In this document: positions 1-9,159 of the stretch, one piece after another | Numbering within the stretch: the stretch's first letter is position 1 | Layout: each line of letters starts with the position of its first letter | Assembly (NCBI GenBank): GCA_946545105.1 | Contig: CAMNMY010000006.1 | Span: 1 to 12,728, forward strand | From: an uncultured Clostridia bacterium | GTDB lineage: Bacteria; Bacillota_A; Clostridia; Christensenellales; UBA3700 | Reading direction: 5' to 3' | DNA length: 12,728 nucleotides | Position numbers and translations under genes: made by a program | The notes under the pieces: generated by a model | Told to the model about the DNA's origin: nothing | What the model saw: only the letters and a program-made list of their open reading frames with translations | Databases searched by the model: none

Positions 1-1
1 A

Positions 2-1666
2 AAAGCAGGTAGCTCAATGGTTATTACTGACCCTAAGGGCGAATTGTTCTCTTTGCACTCTAAATACCTAGAGGCGAGAGGATATGATGTTAAGGTAATT
101 GACTTAAGAGACACATATTCTTCTTATCGTTGGAATCCACTTGAAACAATTTGGAATTCATATGAAGATTATATTAATGCGCATAAAAAAGCGTATAAGA
201 GAAAAGATGATGCTACAAAATCTGGATTGGTGTTAGACCCAGATGAAAACTATATAATGGCAAAAGAGTGGTATGAATTTGAGGGTAAAGCTTATGTTGA
301 ATATGACAAATTAATCACGGCGGTTAAGCTTTACAAAAAGAAAATATATGATGAGATTTACGAAGATTTGAATGATTTGGTTTCAATCCTTGTTCCAATT
401 GAAAACGATAAAGATCCATTATGGGAAAAGGGTGCAAGATCGATCATTTTAGCAACATTGCTTGCAATGTTGGAAGATGCCGAAGATCCACAAAACGAAA
501 TGACTAAAGAAAAATATAACTTCTTCAATATGGCTAAGATATTGCAAAATTCAAATGACGACTATATTGAATTAAGAAGATATTTTGCAGGAAGAAGCCC
601 ATTATCTAAGGCGTATTCGTTATCTAAGCAAGTTTGTGATGCTGCACCTACTACACGTGCATCATACATGTCTATCGTGTACGATAAATTAGTATTGTTT
701 AATGACGCGGGTATATGCGCGCTTACGAGTGAATCAGATTTCAATTCTGCTTCTTTAGCTAACGCAAAGACAGCGTTGTTCTTAAAGATTCCAGATGAAA
801 AAGATACAAGACATAATCTTGCAGCGGTATTTATTTTGAATATCTATAAGACATTAATTAAGATTGCTTCAGCAAGAGAAGATTTGGCATTGCCAAGAAA
901 TGTATATTTCATTATGGATGAATTTGGTAATATGCCAAAGATTGAAAAGTTCGACAAATTTATTACAGTTGGACGTTCAAGAAAGATTTGGTTTACGATG
1001 ATTGTTCAATCATATGCACAATTAAACAACGTATATGGCGAAACAATTGCGGATATTATTAAAGGAAACTGCGGAATTAAGATGTTTATCGGTTCAAACG
1101 ATATGGGAACTTGTAAAGAATATAGTGAACTATGCGGTAATATTACGGTTGCTACAACATCAACTTCAGGAACTGCTTCAAGTGAGACAAATTATTCAAC
1201 ATCATTGCAAGTAAGACCTTTGATTTATCCATCAGAATTACAAAGACTAAATCACCCAGGTGATATAGGACATAGCATTATAGTTACATTTGGTAACTAT
1301 CCATTAAAAACTTATTTCACTCCATCATTTAAAGTACCGCTATATCAAACAGGCGCTATGGATTTATCTGGAGTACAAGAAAGAGGCTTTGATGAAAATG
1401 CTGTTTATTATGACATAACAAAGAGAAATAGCCGTTTGTCTGGCCAAAAGAAGACTGCCGTTCAAAAGTCAAAAGCAGGTGATGCTTTGACTCAACAAGA
1501 TACAGAGCCAGAGACAAAGCAAGAAGATATTTCTCAAGAAGAAATTCTTAAGTTGTTCAAGGAAGCGCAAAAGAAAGATCCTTCATTATCATTTGTTGAG
1601 TTCTGCACAAAGATTGCAACAGGGGAAATATCAATACCAACGGAGGTAAATAATGGAAAGAAATAA
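2..1666 (+). CDS. virD4: VirD4/TraG-family type IV coupling protein (5'-truncated)
   Basis: This is the coupling ATPase that links the DNA-relaxase complex to the secretion channel at the cytoplasmic membrane. The frame is open to the window edge, reading KAGSS before the ATG at 17. The line that follows (MVITDPKGEL) is the conserved strand just after Walker A in this family, so the ATG at 17 is internal. The transmembrane anchor and Walker A lie upstream. Numbering from that Met, visible family marks are WNPL (39-42), DPLWEKGAR (133-141, start of the all-alpha domain), Walker B FIMDEFGNMPKI (D301, E302), GRSRKI (319-324), IVQSYAQL (329-336) followed by YG, and a late RPLIYPSEL segment. Between WNPL and DPLW there are about 90 residues, which looks longer than usual. 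A charged tail of about 80 residues ends the protein. Its last codons overlap the next gene. Family call is strong; the relaxase partner is not visible. Confidence 0.93.
   Translation, partial: KAGSSMVITDPKGELFSLHSKYLEARGYDVKVIDLRDTYSSYRWNPLETIWNSYEDYINAHKKAYKRKDDATKSGLVLDPDENYIMAKEWYEFEGKAYVEYDKLITAVKLYKKKIYDEIYEDLNDLVSILVPIENDKDPLWEKGARSIILATLLAMLEDAEDPQNEMTKEKYNFFNMAKILQNSNDDYIELRRYFAGRSPLSKAYSLSKQVCDAAPTTRASYMSIVYDKLVLFNDAGICALTSESDFNSASLANAKTALFLKIPDEKDTRHNLAAVFILNIYKTLIKIASAREDLALPRNVYFIMDEFGNMPKIEKFDKFITVGRSRKIWFTMIVQSYAQLNNVYGETIADIIKGNCGIKMFIGSNDMGTCKEYSELCGNITVATTSTSGTASSETNYSTSLQVRPLIYPSELQRLNHPGDIGHSIIVTFGNYPLKTYFTPSFKVPLYQTGAMDLSGVQERGFDENAVYYDITKRNSRLSGQKKTAVQKSKAGDALTQQDTEPETKQEDISQEEILKLFKEAQKKDPSLSFVEFCTKIATGEISIPTEVNNGKK
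1642..1646 (+). promoter_or_regulatory. Shine-Dalgarno for the giant surface protein
   Basis: GGAGG lies 6 bases before the ATG at 1653, inside the last codons of virD4. It fixes the start of the giant protein and makes translational coupling with virD4 likely, because the virD4 stop (1664-1666) falls just past the new start. Confidence 0.85.
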
Positions 1667-4600
1667 ATATAACTTTAGATTTATTCAATTTATATCATTA
1701 ATACTTCTAGTATTGATTATGATTCCATGTATTTTCGCGATAGAAAATAAAGACGAAGGCACATATGCTGACAGCAGCGATAATTTGGTATTTTTTGAAC
1801 AACAAAGCGTAGAGGCGAGTGCAAACGGGTTAATATATGTAGACATAACAGCTGAAGGCGTACCTGGCGCAACAGTTAATGCAACATATCGAACAGAGAG
1901 TATTTCTGCAATTCCAGGTATTGATTATGAGAATGTCACAAACACAATCTCTTTAAAAATTGGAAATGACGGTAAGGTTGTATATAAATTAGCATTCAAG
2001 AGTTTAAATACAGCAGCAAATAGAGAAAAATTAAGACTTTACAGTAATTCTCCACAAAATACTGCAGTATTTGGAAGATGCTTTAAAGTTGTTATTGTTG
2101 CGGTAGAAAACGCAATAATATATGAGGCAAAGAAATCTTGCGTATGTTCATTGACATATGAAAATAAGGTTTCTGCTACGACAGGTGAAACATATGGTGG
2201 CATTGGCGGAGGCGAAGTTGCTTACATCAATGATTATAAGACATTGCAAGCTTATTATCATAAGGGTGTTAAAAACCTTGATGGTAAGGAAACTTGGAAG
2301 TCATGGAAGAATGGTAAAATATCATTTGAAAATGATACAACTGCGCTTTGGAATAATGCTTATTATAAAAATGGATTTGGTGACTTATATGCTTCATACT
2401 TAATAAGAGTTATCGACAATTCATCAGTCCACTCAAGCACCGATATTAAAATATATGCTGGTAACAAAGAATTTATTTCTAAGTATGATGATAGTTCAAG
2501 TACCCCAGGTTTATATTTATATTTAAGTTGTGAGCCTCATGCTATAGATGATGCAGATAGAATAGATGGCCGTGTAATGTATCTTGTTACTAAAGATAAG
2601 AATCCATATAAAGAAGACTCTGATTATGCAGATGTAACTAATTACACGATTAAGTCAGATTACAAGAGATACTATTGGATTCAAGGAAGCGACGCGTGGT
2701 ATGCAAGTAAGAATACATTATATAATTCAATGTTCTACAAAATAAATCCATATAATGGAGTATTTGATGCTGGTGTTGCTGTATACAACAAGAATAGAGA
2801 AGTAGATATTGAAGCAAAAGATATATGGGCATTTATGGCTTTAATAGATGATAAATGTCCAACTGTTGTTGGCCAATATGTTGATGATTCAATGTTGAAG
2901 ATAGATGGTAAATTAAGATTCTACATCCGCTTTAGCGAGCCAGTATATACATCAAAGAAAGGTACTTTAGATGTTAAATTTAATAGTAGCTCAAATGCAC
3001 AACAAGCTACATATGTAGCAGGTAATTACAGCGATACATTGGTATATGAAATTGCTGCTCCAAAAACGAATATTACGTCTATTACATATCAATTCCCAAC
3101 AAATGATATTGGAGATATGGCATATAACCTTGATGCATACAAAAATGTGCAAAACAATAAGTTGCAAAATACAGACCAAAATAGAAATTTTGAATTCTTA
3201 CATGGTCCTATCAATAATATTTCACCTCGTTTAAGCGTAGATCTAGAAAGATCAACAAGTGCAAGAAACATCTACAATTTATTGGTATCAATTAACAATA
3301 ATGGCGAAGTGCCATTGTATGATGGAACAATCTATTATGATTGGAAAACATCTAATTCTGCACCAGTTTCTGAAGATCCTGCAGCTTATTCTAAATCTTA
3401 TGAACTAAAGGAAGAGGATTCTGGTTCATTTAATGTATCTTTAGCAAAGAATGAAACTGAGGGTGTAGAAAGTGGTACATATTATCTATATGCGCTAGCT
3501 GTGTCTAAATATGGCTTAACGCAAACTGCCGCATTCGGCCCATATCTATTAGATGGTGATCCGCCAGCAGTTAATTTTGTTGTGCCAACAGATGCGGATA
3601 ATGAACTTCAAAGGAAAATATTTACTTTAAACGTTGAAGGTACAGATACAAATGAAGTAGCGTTGTTGGCTAGATGGAAAGGTAGCGATAATGAACTACA
3701 TACTGAAAAGTTGGTTATAGTAAAGGATGGACAAAAAGTAGCCTCTTTAGGTAATAGGGTCGAGATTGTTGATGGCGGTTCAACTATAACATATAAGTAC
3801 AAATCTAATATCGATACAACAGATCCAACTATAGCATTTGATGATTTCATCCAAGAACTAATGGGCGATGAAATAAGAATGTATTTTGATATGAGTTTTA
3901 ACTTAACAGACAGCGCAGGCAATTCGGTTGCATCTAATATTGTCCGCGTTGTATACGATAAGAGAGCATATTTTGAAGTAAATCCTACTATAGCAGGAAC
4001 AAAAATCGGTGGCATCACAACAATGTATGATGCATATGATATTTCTGGCAATAAAACATTTAAAATCACATTAGATTTAGCAAATCCTTCAACTGATTTA
4101 ACTCCAGGAACAGCATTTAGTGTGTTAGTGAATGGAGAAGATTCTTATGAAGCTCCTTCTACAGATACAGATACAGTTGAAATCACATTGTCTAATGCAG
4201 GATTCTATGAATTAGTTCCAAGAATTACGGGTAATGATTCTGAAAGTACAATCAACATTGTTTCAAAGGCAATAAGATTTTATTTAACAGATGGATTGAA
4301 TGATATAACAACAAATTACGATAAGATAAACAGTAACTTAGTACTATCAAATAAGGTATTCCAAATCCAAGATGCAAGATATTACTATTTAAACGAAGAT
4401 GGAACTATCGTAAATTCTTATGCATATGGTTCTACATATAATGATGTAACAGGAAAATATGATGGAGGTTCTTCTGCTCCTACATTCTCAAATACTTCTG
4501 AAGCTAAAAAGTATGTTAAGTTTATGGAATATAGAGACATGTATCTTGTTTCTTTAACAGCTAACATGGCAAGTTTATTGAACAGCAGTACTGGTTCAAC

Positions 4601-7600
4601 AATCTATGTAAAAGCTGCAAACGAAACAATGGTAGCACAAGAAGGCCAATTATGGATTAGATATAAGAAATCTACATGGACTACAGCTTCAACATCATTT
4701 GGCTGGGCATTCTATTATTATGGAAATGGACTTGCAAGCGAAGGAATTAATATTAATGGTCTTTCTGCTAACCTAACTGATGCGTTGAATAAGGTAGTTA
4801 ATAGAATTACATCAGTAGGCAAAGAAATTAATTTAGTAGAAGAAGATCAATTAAATACGAAGACTGGAGCTCCATATTTAGCTGCTAATCAAATTCATGT
4901 GGCACCTGAAGAAGCAGAGACTTCTATGGCCGGTTCTACTTATTTAGTAAAGCCAACATATAGCGGCGATGTATCTTTATATCAAAATAAGGTAACAATA
5001 GATAATGTTCAATATTCAATTGCTACAAACTTAATTTTCGATATTGATGAAAACACATTTGTTTACTATAGATACATTGAATCTGAAATTTGGGAACAAT
5101 TAAATCTTATCGAAGGAAGAACATTATCAGATATGTTTGGCGATAAGGCAAGTGGTATTTACAAATTAAGAGAATATAGTTCTCAAGGTGTTTGTGAATA
5201 TAACATTTATTTCGACAAGACAACACCAACATTAACAATTGATCTAAATGGCGTTGAAACAATTCTTGATGGAACAGTTGTTAAATTGTCAGGATCTAAT
5301 GTAGTAATTAAGTCTCTAAATGCAGAGATTGATCCATATGGTTATGTTGCTATTTACACTTATCCATCAAAGGCATTAAAAACAGTTTTATATAAAGATG
5401 ATATAAATCCAAGCAATGGTTATGAACTAGATAGCGCAAACTATTATTTACAAGTTGGTGACCGTTCAGGAAATATGACAATTTATACATTGTTATTATC
5501 AAGTTCACTTCTTGAGGTAACAGCGACAGAGAATACTACAAATACTGGTATTTATATTAAGGTATTAAATAGAGAAGAAAGTGAGATTTATTCTTACGAA
5601 GTTTATTTAAATGAAATGTTAGTTTCATCTGAATTTGCAGAAAGCAAATTGTATAAAGATCCTGGTATTTATAGAATTGTAGTTACGGATATTTATGGTA
5701 ACACTGTAACAACAACAAAAGAGTTCGAATTTGCATCACCAGAAATTATATGGTATTACCTAAATGCATCTGGAAGCTATTCTAGATATGATAGTTCAAA
5801 ACCAGTAAATATGATTATAAGAGATGACGCTACAAGCTCTAGAATTTCAAATGTTTACACATCTTCTTTAATTCGTATGATGTTTAATACAAACTATGGA
5901 GATAGTGAAATTAAATTTGAGATTTTAGATATTGGGCCAACAGATTATACATATTCAGAATCAACTGGAGTTATTACTATCACTACATTGACAGGCTGGA
6001 GAATGAGAACTTGGTTTGCAGATTATCCAGAAAACGATCATTTGTATGTATGCAAGGTAGATACAGAAGCCCCAGATTTTAAAGCGTCATTTGTCGGAAC
6101 ATCATATGGTGTTTATGTAGAATATGATGCACAAGGAAATGTAGTAAAGACTTCTTCTGTAGATAATATGGATTTAACAAATTATGAAGAAGGAGATGTA
6201 TTAAGTGTTGATACATTAGCATATGCTATCGGCTCTACATCAACAATCGAATTCTTTAATGGAAATGTTATTAATGGTAATCATATTATTATTGAATTAA
6301 ACGATCCTTCAGATATTAAGTCTTATTCGGTAACAAGAAATGGTCAACAAGTAACAGCAACACTTGATACAGAAGGACAAATAATCCTAAACGGATATGG
6401 GACATATGTAGTAACAGCTATAGACTCTTTAGGAAATACAGGAACATTTACATTTGTAAACACAAAGGATCCAATTTCTGAAGCAACAATCGATTCTGAA
6501 GAATTGAAAGACAGTGTACTAGAATATGGTAATAGCGATGTTGTTATTGAAACTAAATATGCAGGTAGAACATCATTCTTGGTAAATGATGGACAAGAAA
6601 AGAGTACATATGTATTTGAATTTGATGGTAATACTTTAACATATGGTAGATATATATGCACAATTGAACTAGTTGAAGATGAAGGTGATATTTTAGTCGA
6701 GCAAAAGTCAGGAGAATATGTTCAAGCAACAGGATTCTATTTATCTTTAAATGATGAAAATATCAAGAAGAATAGATGGTATAGCGTTATTACAACAGAT
6801 AATTATGTAATATATGCAATGTTTAATGATGCATCACACGCTTGCTACAAGATTGAATGCGTTGAATCATTGATACAAGTTGAAGCAACATTCTATGTAG
6901 GAAACAATGTATTCCCAAGTTATTACAAGGCTGATTTATCTAAAGCAACACCAGAAGTTAGATTGTTGACTGGAGGTACAGAGGTAGAAATTTTACCTGA
7001 TTCAGCATATATCTATATTGCAAAGGAATTAACAATTGATGAGACAAGTGTAAGTGAAGATATTACATCAATTAAAGTTTCATATGCACAATTACCATAT
7101 TTTGAAAGTTATGAAACAATTTATGAAGATGGCGAATTTAAGACAGAATTCGTAGGGGATGATTATGGCTTCTATGCAATTTTAGTTGAAAATAAATATA
7201 ACACTCAACATTTATATATTGTAAGCAGAATAGATGCATTTGTATCTCAAGTAAGAGTTACATATCAAGATGGCACAACAAGAGACTTTACTACAAACCC
7301 AAGTTATATCTATTCAAATGCAATGGTTGAATTAATCGTGTATAGCCAAAATGTTCATTTTGAAGTAAATGGTGAAGAGTATAGCGGTATATCAAAGGAT
7401 GGCACAATCGTATTAGAATTAGATAAATTTGGTCTTTATAATGTTAAGGTCGTTGCGGCAAATGGTATTGCTGAATACTTCAATTTCAATATTGGAACAA
7501 ATCCAGAATTCGTATATAACGAGGCTTGGATTAGTGGATATAACGAAGAAGCATTATTGCGTGATCAAGGATATACAAATAAGTTGTTGACTATTGAACC

Positions 7601-9110
7601 AGTAATGGGAATTGAATATGTAGATTATATTTACAACAACAATGATCCAACTATTATTTATGACAATATTTCTGAAAATCCAATCAATAATCCAGAGGCA
7701 TTTATTGATGCAATTGGCGTAGATGGCCCTGGTGTATATGTGGTTAGATTTAGAAATTTAAATGGTGATTTAGCTGTTAAGACAATTCACTATAACAATA
7801 TTCCATCTTTGGAATTATCTAGAAAGACAGTAGCAAAGCCAAACAACTATGAAGAATACAAAATTAGCGATGCTGTAAGAATCAATTTCTATTCAAATTA
7901 TATTATGAAATTTGAGACAAAGAGCGTTCGTTATGATTTTAAAGTAAATGGAAATTCTGTAAGTTTGGATACTCCATGGATTGTAGAATTTAGTGCTACA
8001 AGCGGAAATGGTTCATTTGAATATCTAATTGATTATATAGACGAATATGGAAACAAGATTAACTTCAAAGCTATTTTGTATAGAGCAGATGTTGAAATTT
8101 CTACAAGTCAAATGGTAACAAAAGAGATTAATGGCAATCTATATACAAAAGATAATGTTGTTATTACATTTGCTGAAGGATTAAAGGCTTTAGTTCAAGT
8201 AAACGATAGAGAGCCAGTTGTTTATAATTCAGGGGATATATTCTATAAGGATGGCGTATACATTTTCACAATTAGAGACATCGCAGGAAATATAAATGTT
8301 TATACAGTTACACATAAGAGTGTAAATGCATATACGATGATTGATTCAACAACAAATCAACCAATTATTCAAGGCGGCGTTGTAAATAACACATCAGTTC
8401 AATTTACAGCAACAGATGATTCAAGTGTAAAGAGTATCTTTAAGAATGGCGAAAAAGTTGAATCTTTAGATGTAAAGACATTTGCTACAACTGGACATTG
8501 GGAAGTAATAGTTGAAGATTTAGTAGGTAATCAATCTTATTCTGAATTCTATGTAATTAACAACTCATTATCTCATTTTGAATACACAGCTCCATATGAT
8601 TATCAAATCAGCGAAGTTTGGTATACAGATAAGCAAGGAAAGAGATCTCAAATAGAAATAACAGGAGACACAATTGAGTTGGTAGAGAATGGAGATTACG
8701 CTGTAATCGTTTTAGGAAAAGAGTTTACTACTTCATTCCAATTCTCAGTTGAAATAGATAACACACCTCCACAAGCCGTATTAGAAGGTGTAGAAAATGG
8801 TGGTGTTACTGCAAACAATGTAACAGTAAAGGGCTTGAAAGTTGGCGATGTGGTTGAAGTATACAAAGATGGTAAATTAGTTGAAAAACTTGAAGTTTCA
8901 TTATCTTCAGATACTCCATCAATTACAACAGGTGGTGAATATCGCATTGTTGTAACTAACATTCAAGGTTCAAAGATTGAATATAACTTTACTCGTAAGA
9001 GCATCGCAAATACTGCAGCAAGTATATTTATTATCATTCTTTGCTTAGCTGCTGTTGTAGGCGTTGCAATCGGTCTTGTATATCATACAGGACTAAAGAC
9101 AGACTCATAA
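1653..9110 (+). CDS. Giant secreted, membrane-anchored Ig-like repeat protein (2485 aa) of a conjugation cluster
   Basis: Not recognised as a named gene. Residues 9-29 form a signal peptide with a basic N-terminus, a hydrophobic core and a likely cleavage after IFA (29). Residues 45-155 resemble a Calx-beta fold, with the hallmark run ending PGIDY (88-92). Around 405-540 lies a segment like bacterial Ig-like domains that carry FSEPV (427-431). Further Ig-like modules follow, with DGDPP near 634-638. Residues about 890-1165 are non-repetitive. From 1168 on, modules ending in G-x-Y-hydrophobic-(8-12)-GN recur every 66-100 residues. One helix (about 2455-2477) and a short tail (HTGLKTDS) end the protein; there is no LPXTG. 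Nearly the whole chain should therefore lie outside the cell, anchored at the C-terminus. Position between VirD4 and the pilin-like gene suggests a role in cell contact, mating-pair stabilisation or exclusion, by inference only. It could also be a cargo adhesin. No catalytic motif was seen. Confidence 0.85.
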   Translation: MERNKYNFRFIQFISLILLVLIMIPCIFAIENKDEGTYADSSDNLVFFEQQSVEASANGLIYVDITAEGVPGATVNATYRTESISAIPGIDYENVTNTISLKIGNDGKVVYKLAFKSLNTAANREKLRLYSNSPQNTAVFGRCFKVVIVAVENAIIYEAKKSCVCSLTYENKVSATTGETYGGIGGGEVAYINDYKTLQAYYHKGVKNLDGKETWKSWKNGKISFENDTTALWNNAYYKNGFGDLYASYLIRVIDNSSVHSSTDIKIYAGNKEFISKYDDSSSTPGLYLYLSCEPHAIDDADRIDGRVMYLVTKDKNPYKEDSDYADVTNYTIKSDYKRYYWIQGSDAWYASKNTLYNSMFYKINPYNGVFDAGVAVYNKNREVDIEAKDIWAFMALIDDKCPTVVGQYVDDSMLKIDGKLRFYIRFSEPVYTSKKGTLDVKFNSSSNAQQATYVAGNYSDTLVYEIAAPKTNITSITYQFPTNDIGDMAYNLDAYKNVQNNKLQNTDQNRNFEFLHGPINNISPRLSVDLERSTSARNIYNLLVSINNNGEVPLYDGTIYYDWKTSNSAPVSEDPAAYSKSYELKEEDSGSFNVSLAKNETEGVESGTYYLYALAVSKYGLTQTAAFGPYLLDGDPPAVNFVVPTDADNELQRKIFTLNVEGTDTNEVALLARWKGSDNELHTEKLVIVKDGQKVASLGNRVEIVDGGSTITYKYKSNIDTTDPTIAFDDFIQELMGDEIRMYFDMSFNLTDSAGNSVASNIVRVVYDKRAYFEVNPTIAGTKIGGITTMYDAYDISGNKTFKITLDLANPSTDLTPGTAFSVLVNGEDSYEAPSTDTDTVEITLSNAGFYELVPRITGNDSESTINIVSKAIRFYLTDGLNDITTNYDKINSNLVLSNKVFQIQDARYYYLNEDGTIVNSYAYGSTYNDVTGKYDGGSSAPTFSNTSEAKKYVKFMEYRDMYLVSLTANMASLLNSSTGSTIYVKAANETMVAQEGQLWIRYKKSTWTTASTSFGWAFYYYGNGLASEGININGLSANLTDALNKVVNRITSVGKEINLVEEDQLNTKTGAPYLAANQIHVAPEEAETSMAGSTYLVKPTYSGDVSLYQNKVTIDNVQYSIATNLIFDIDENTFVYYRYIESEIWEQLNLIEGRTLSDMFGDKASGIYKLREYSSQGVCEYNIYFDKTTPTLTIDLNGVETILDGTVVKLSGSNVVIKSLNAEIDPYGYVAIYTYPSKALKTVLYKDDINPSNGYELDSANYYLQVGDRSGNMTIYTLLLSSSLLEVTATENTTNTGIYIKVLNREESEIYSYEVYLNEMLVSSEFAESKLYKDPGIYRIVVTDIYGNTVTTTKEFEFASPEIIWYYLNASGSYSRYDSSKPVNMIIRDDATSSRISNVYTSSLIRMMFNTNYGDSEIKFEILDIGPTDYTYSESTGVITITTLTGWRMRTWFADYPENDHLYVCKVDTEAPDFKASFVGTSYGVYVEYDAQGNVVKTSSVDNMDLTNYEEGDVLSVDTLAYAIGSTSTIEFFNGNVINGNHIIIELNDPSDIKSYSVTRNGQQVTATLDTEGQIILNGYGTYVVTAIDSLGNTGTFTFVNTKDPISEATIDSEELKDSVLEYGNSDVVIETKYAGRTSFLVNDGQEKSTYVFEFDGNTLTYGRYICTIELVEDEGDILVEQKSGEYVQATGFYLSLNDENIKKNRWYSVITTDNYVIYAMFNDASHACYKIECVESLIQVEATFYVGNNVFPSYYKADLSKATPEVRLLTGGTEVEILPDSAYIYIAKELTIDETSVSEDITSIKVSYAQLPYFESYETIYEDGEFKTEFVGDDYGFYAILVENKYNTQHLYIVSRIDAFVSQVRVTYQDGTTRDFTTNPSYIYSNAMVELIVYSQNVHFEVNGEEYSGISKDGTIVLELDKFGLYNVKVVAANGIAEYFNFNIGTNPEFVYNEAWISGYNEEALLRDQGYTNKLLTIEPVMGIEYVDYIYNNNDPTIIYDNISENPINNPEAFIDAIGVDGPGVYVVRFRNLNGDLAVKTIHYNNIPSLELSRKTVAKPNNYEEYKISDAVRINFYSNYIMKFETKSVRYDFKVNGNSVSLDTPWIVEFSATSGNGSFEYLIDYIDEYGNKINFKAILYRADVEISTSQMVTKEINGNLYTKDNVVITFAEGLKALVQVNDREPVVYNSGDIFYKDGVYIFTIRDIAGNINVYTVTHKSVNAYTMIDSTTNQPIIQGGVVNNTSVQFTATDDSSVKSIFKNGEKVESLDVKTFATTGHWEVIVEDLVGNQSYSEFYVINNSLSHFEYTAPYDYQISEVWYTDKQGKRSQIEITGDTIELVENGDYAVIVLGKEFTTSFQFSVEIDNTPPQAVLEGVENGGVTANNVTVKGLKVGDVVEVYKDGKLVEKLEVSLSSDTPSITTGGEYRIVVTNIQGSKIEYNFTRKSIANTAASIFIIILCLAAVVGVAIGLVYHTGLKTDS
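1785..2117 (+). other. Calx-beta-like domain at the mature N-terminus
   Basis: Residues 45-155 of the giant protein contain VEASANGLIYVDI, a TYRTESISA run and PGIDY followed by an SLKIGNDGKVVYKLAF strand. This is the usual Calx-beta order: a strand, a T-x-x-x-x-A run, G-x-DY, then a strand. Calx-beta domains often bind calcium and occur in large bacterial adhesins. Calcium binding here is inference; the acidic residues I can place are few. Confidence 0.55.
4320..5150 (+). other. Non-repetitive middle region of the giant protein
   Basis: Residues about 890-1165 break the Ig-like pattern. They are rich in Tyr, Ser, Thr and Asn, lack the G-x-Y...GN strand ends, and include a WIRYKKSTW segment, a likely helix (LTDALNKVVNRI) and YRYIESEIWEQL. 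I do not recognise the fold. It could be a binding head displayed on the Ig stalk or simply diverged Ig modules. Confidence 0.4.
5154..9000 (+). repeat. Tandem degenerate Ig-like protein modules
   Basis: The repeat is at protein level only; the DNA copies are diverged. Modules end in a G-x-Y strand, often followed by D-x-x-GN. Strand starts that I placed are near residues 1168, 1263, 1338, 1583, 1839, 1927, 2027, 2120, 2201, 2281, 2347 and 2428. Most neighbouring gaps are 66-100 residues; two larger gaps of about 250 would each hold about three modules. Examples are GIYRIVVTDIYGN (1338), GVYIFTIRDIAGN (2201) and GHWEVIVEDLVGN (2281). This fits a long beta-sandwich stalk reaching out from the C-terminal membrane helix. 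Confidence 0.7.
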
Positions 9111-9118
9111 GGCAATAA

Positions 9119-9132
9119 CCAAGGAAACTTGG
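9119..9132 (+). promoter_or_regulatory. Intercistronic hairpin with GAAA tetraloop
   Basis: CCAAG-GAAA-CTTGG is a perfect 5-bp stem closed by a GNRA-type loop, 8 bases after the giant gene's stop and 14 bases before the pilin-like gene's Shine-Dalgarno. No T-run follows, so it is not a classical terminator. It may protect or define a processed mRNA end so that the pilin-like gene is expressed above the giant gene. The function is inferred. Confidence 0.4.
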
Positions 9133-9146
9133 AAATAATACAAAAA

Positions 9147-9151
9147 AGGAG
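9147..9151 (+). promoter_or_regulatory. Strong Shine-Dalgarno of the pilin-like gene
   Basis: AGGAG sits 8 bases before the ATG at 9160 with an A-rich, unstructured spacer. It is among the best ribosome sites in the window, as expected for a subunit made in many copies. Confidence 0.8.
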
Positions 9152-9159
9152 AAAAAATT

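Noticed and set aside
3608..4069. 153-residue open frame on the minus strand inside the giant gene
   Set aside because: It lies wholly antisense to a strong coding frame, has no good ribosome site that I could see, and its composition is that of a shadow frame.
9064..9086. Possible promoter (TTGCAA ... TATCAT) before the pilin-like gene
   Set aside because: The spacing between the two boxes is 11 bases, too short for a sigma-70 type promoter, and it lies in the coding end of the giant gene.
9119..9132. The hairpin as a rho-independent terminator
   Set aside because: The stem is only 5 bp and is followed by A-rich, not T-rich, sequence. It would not end transcription in the classical way.
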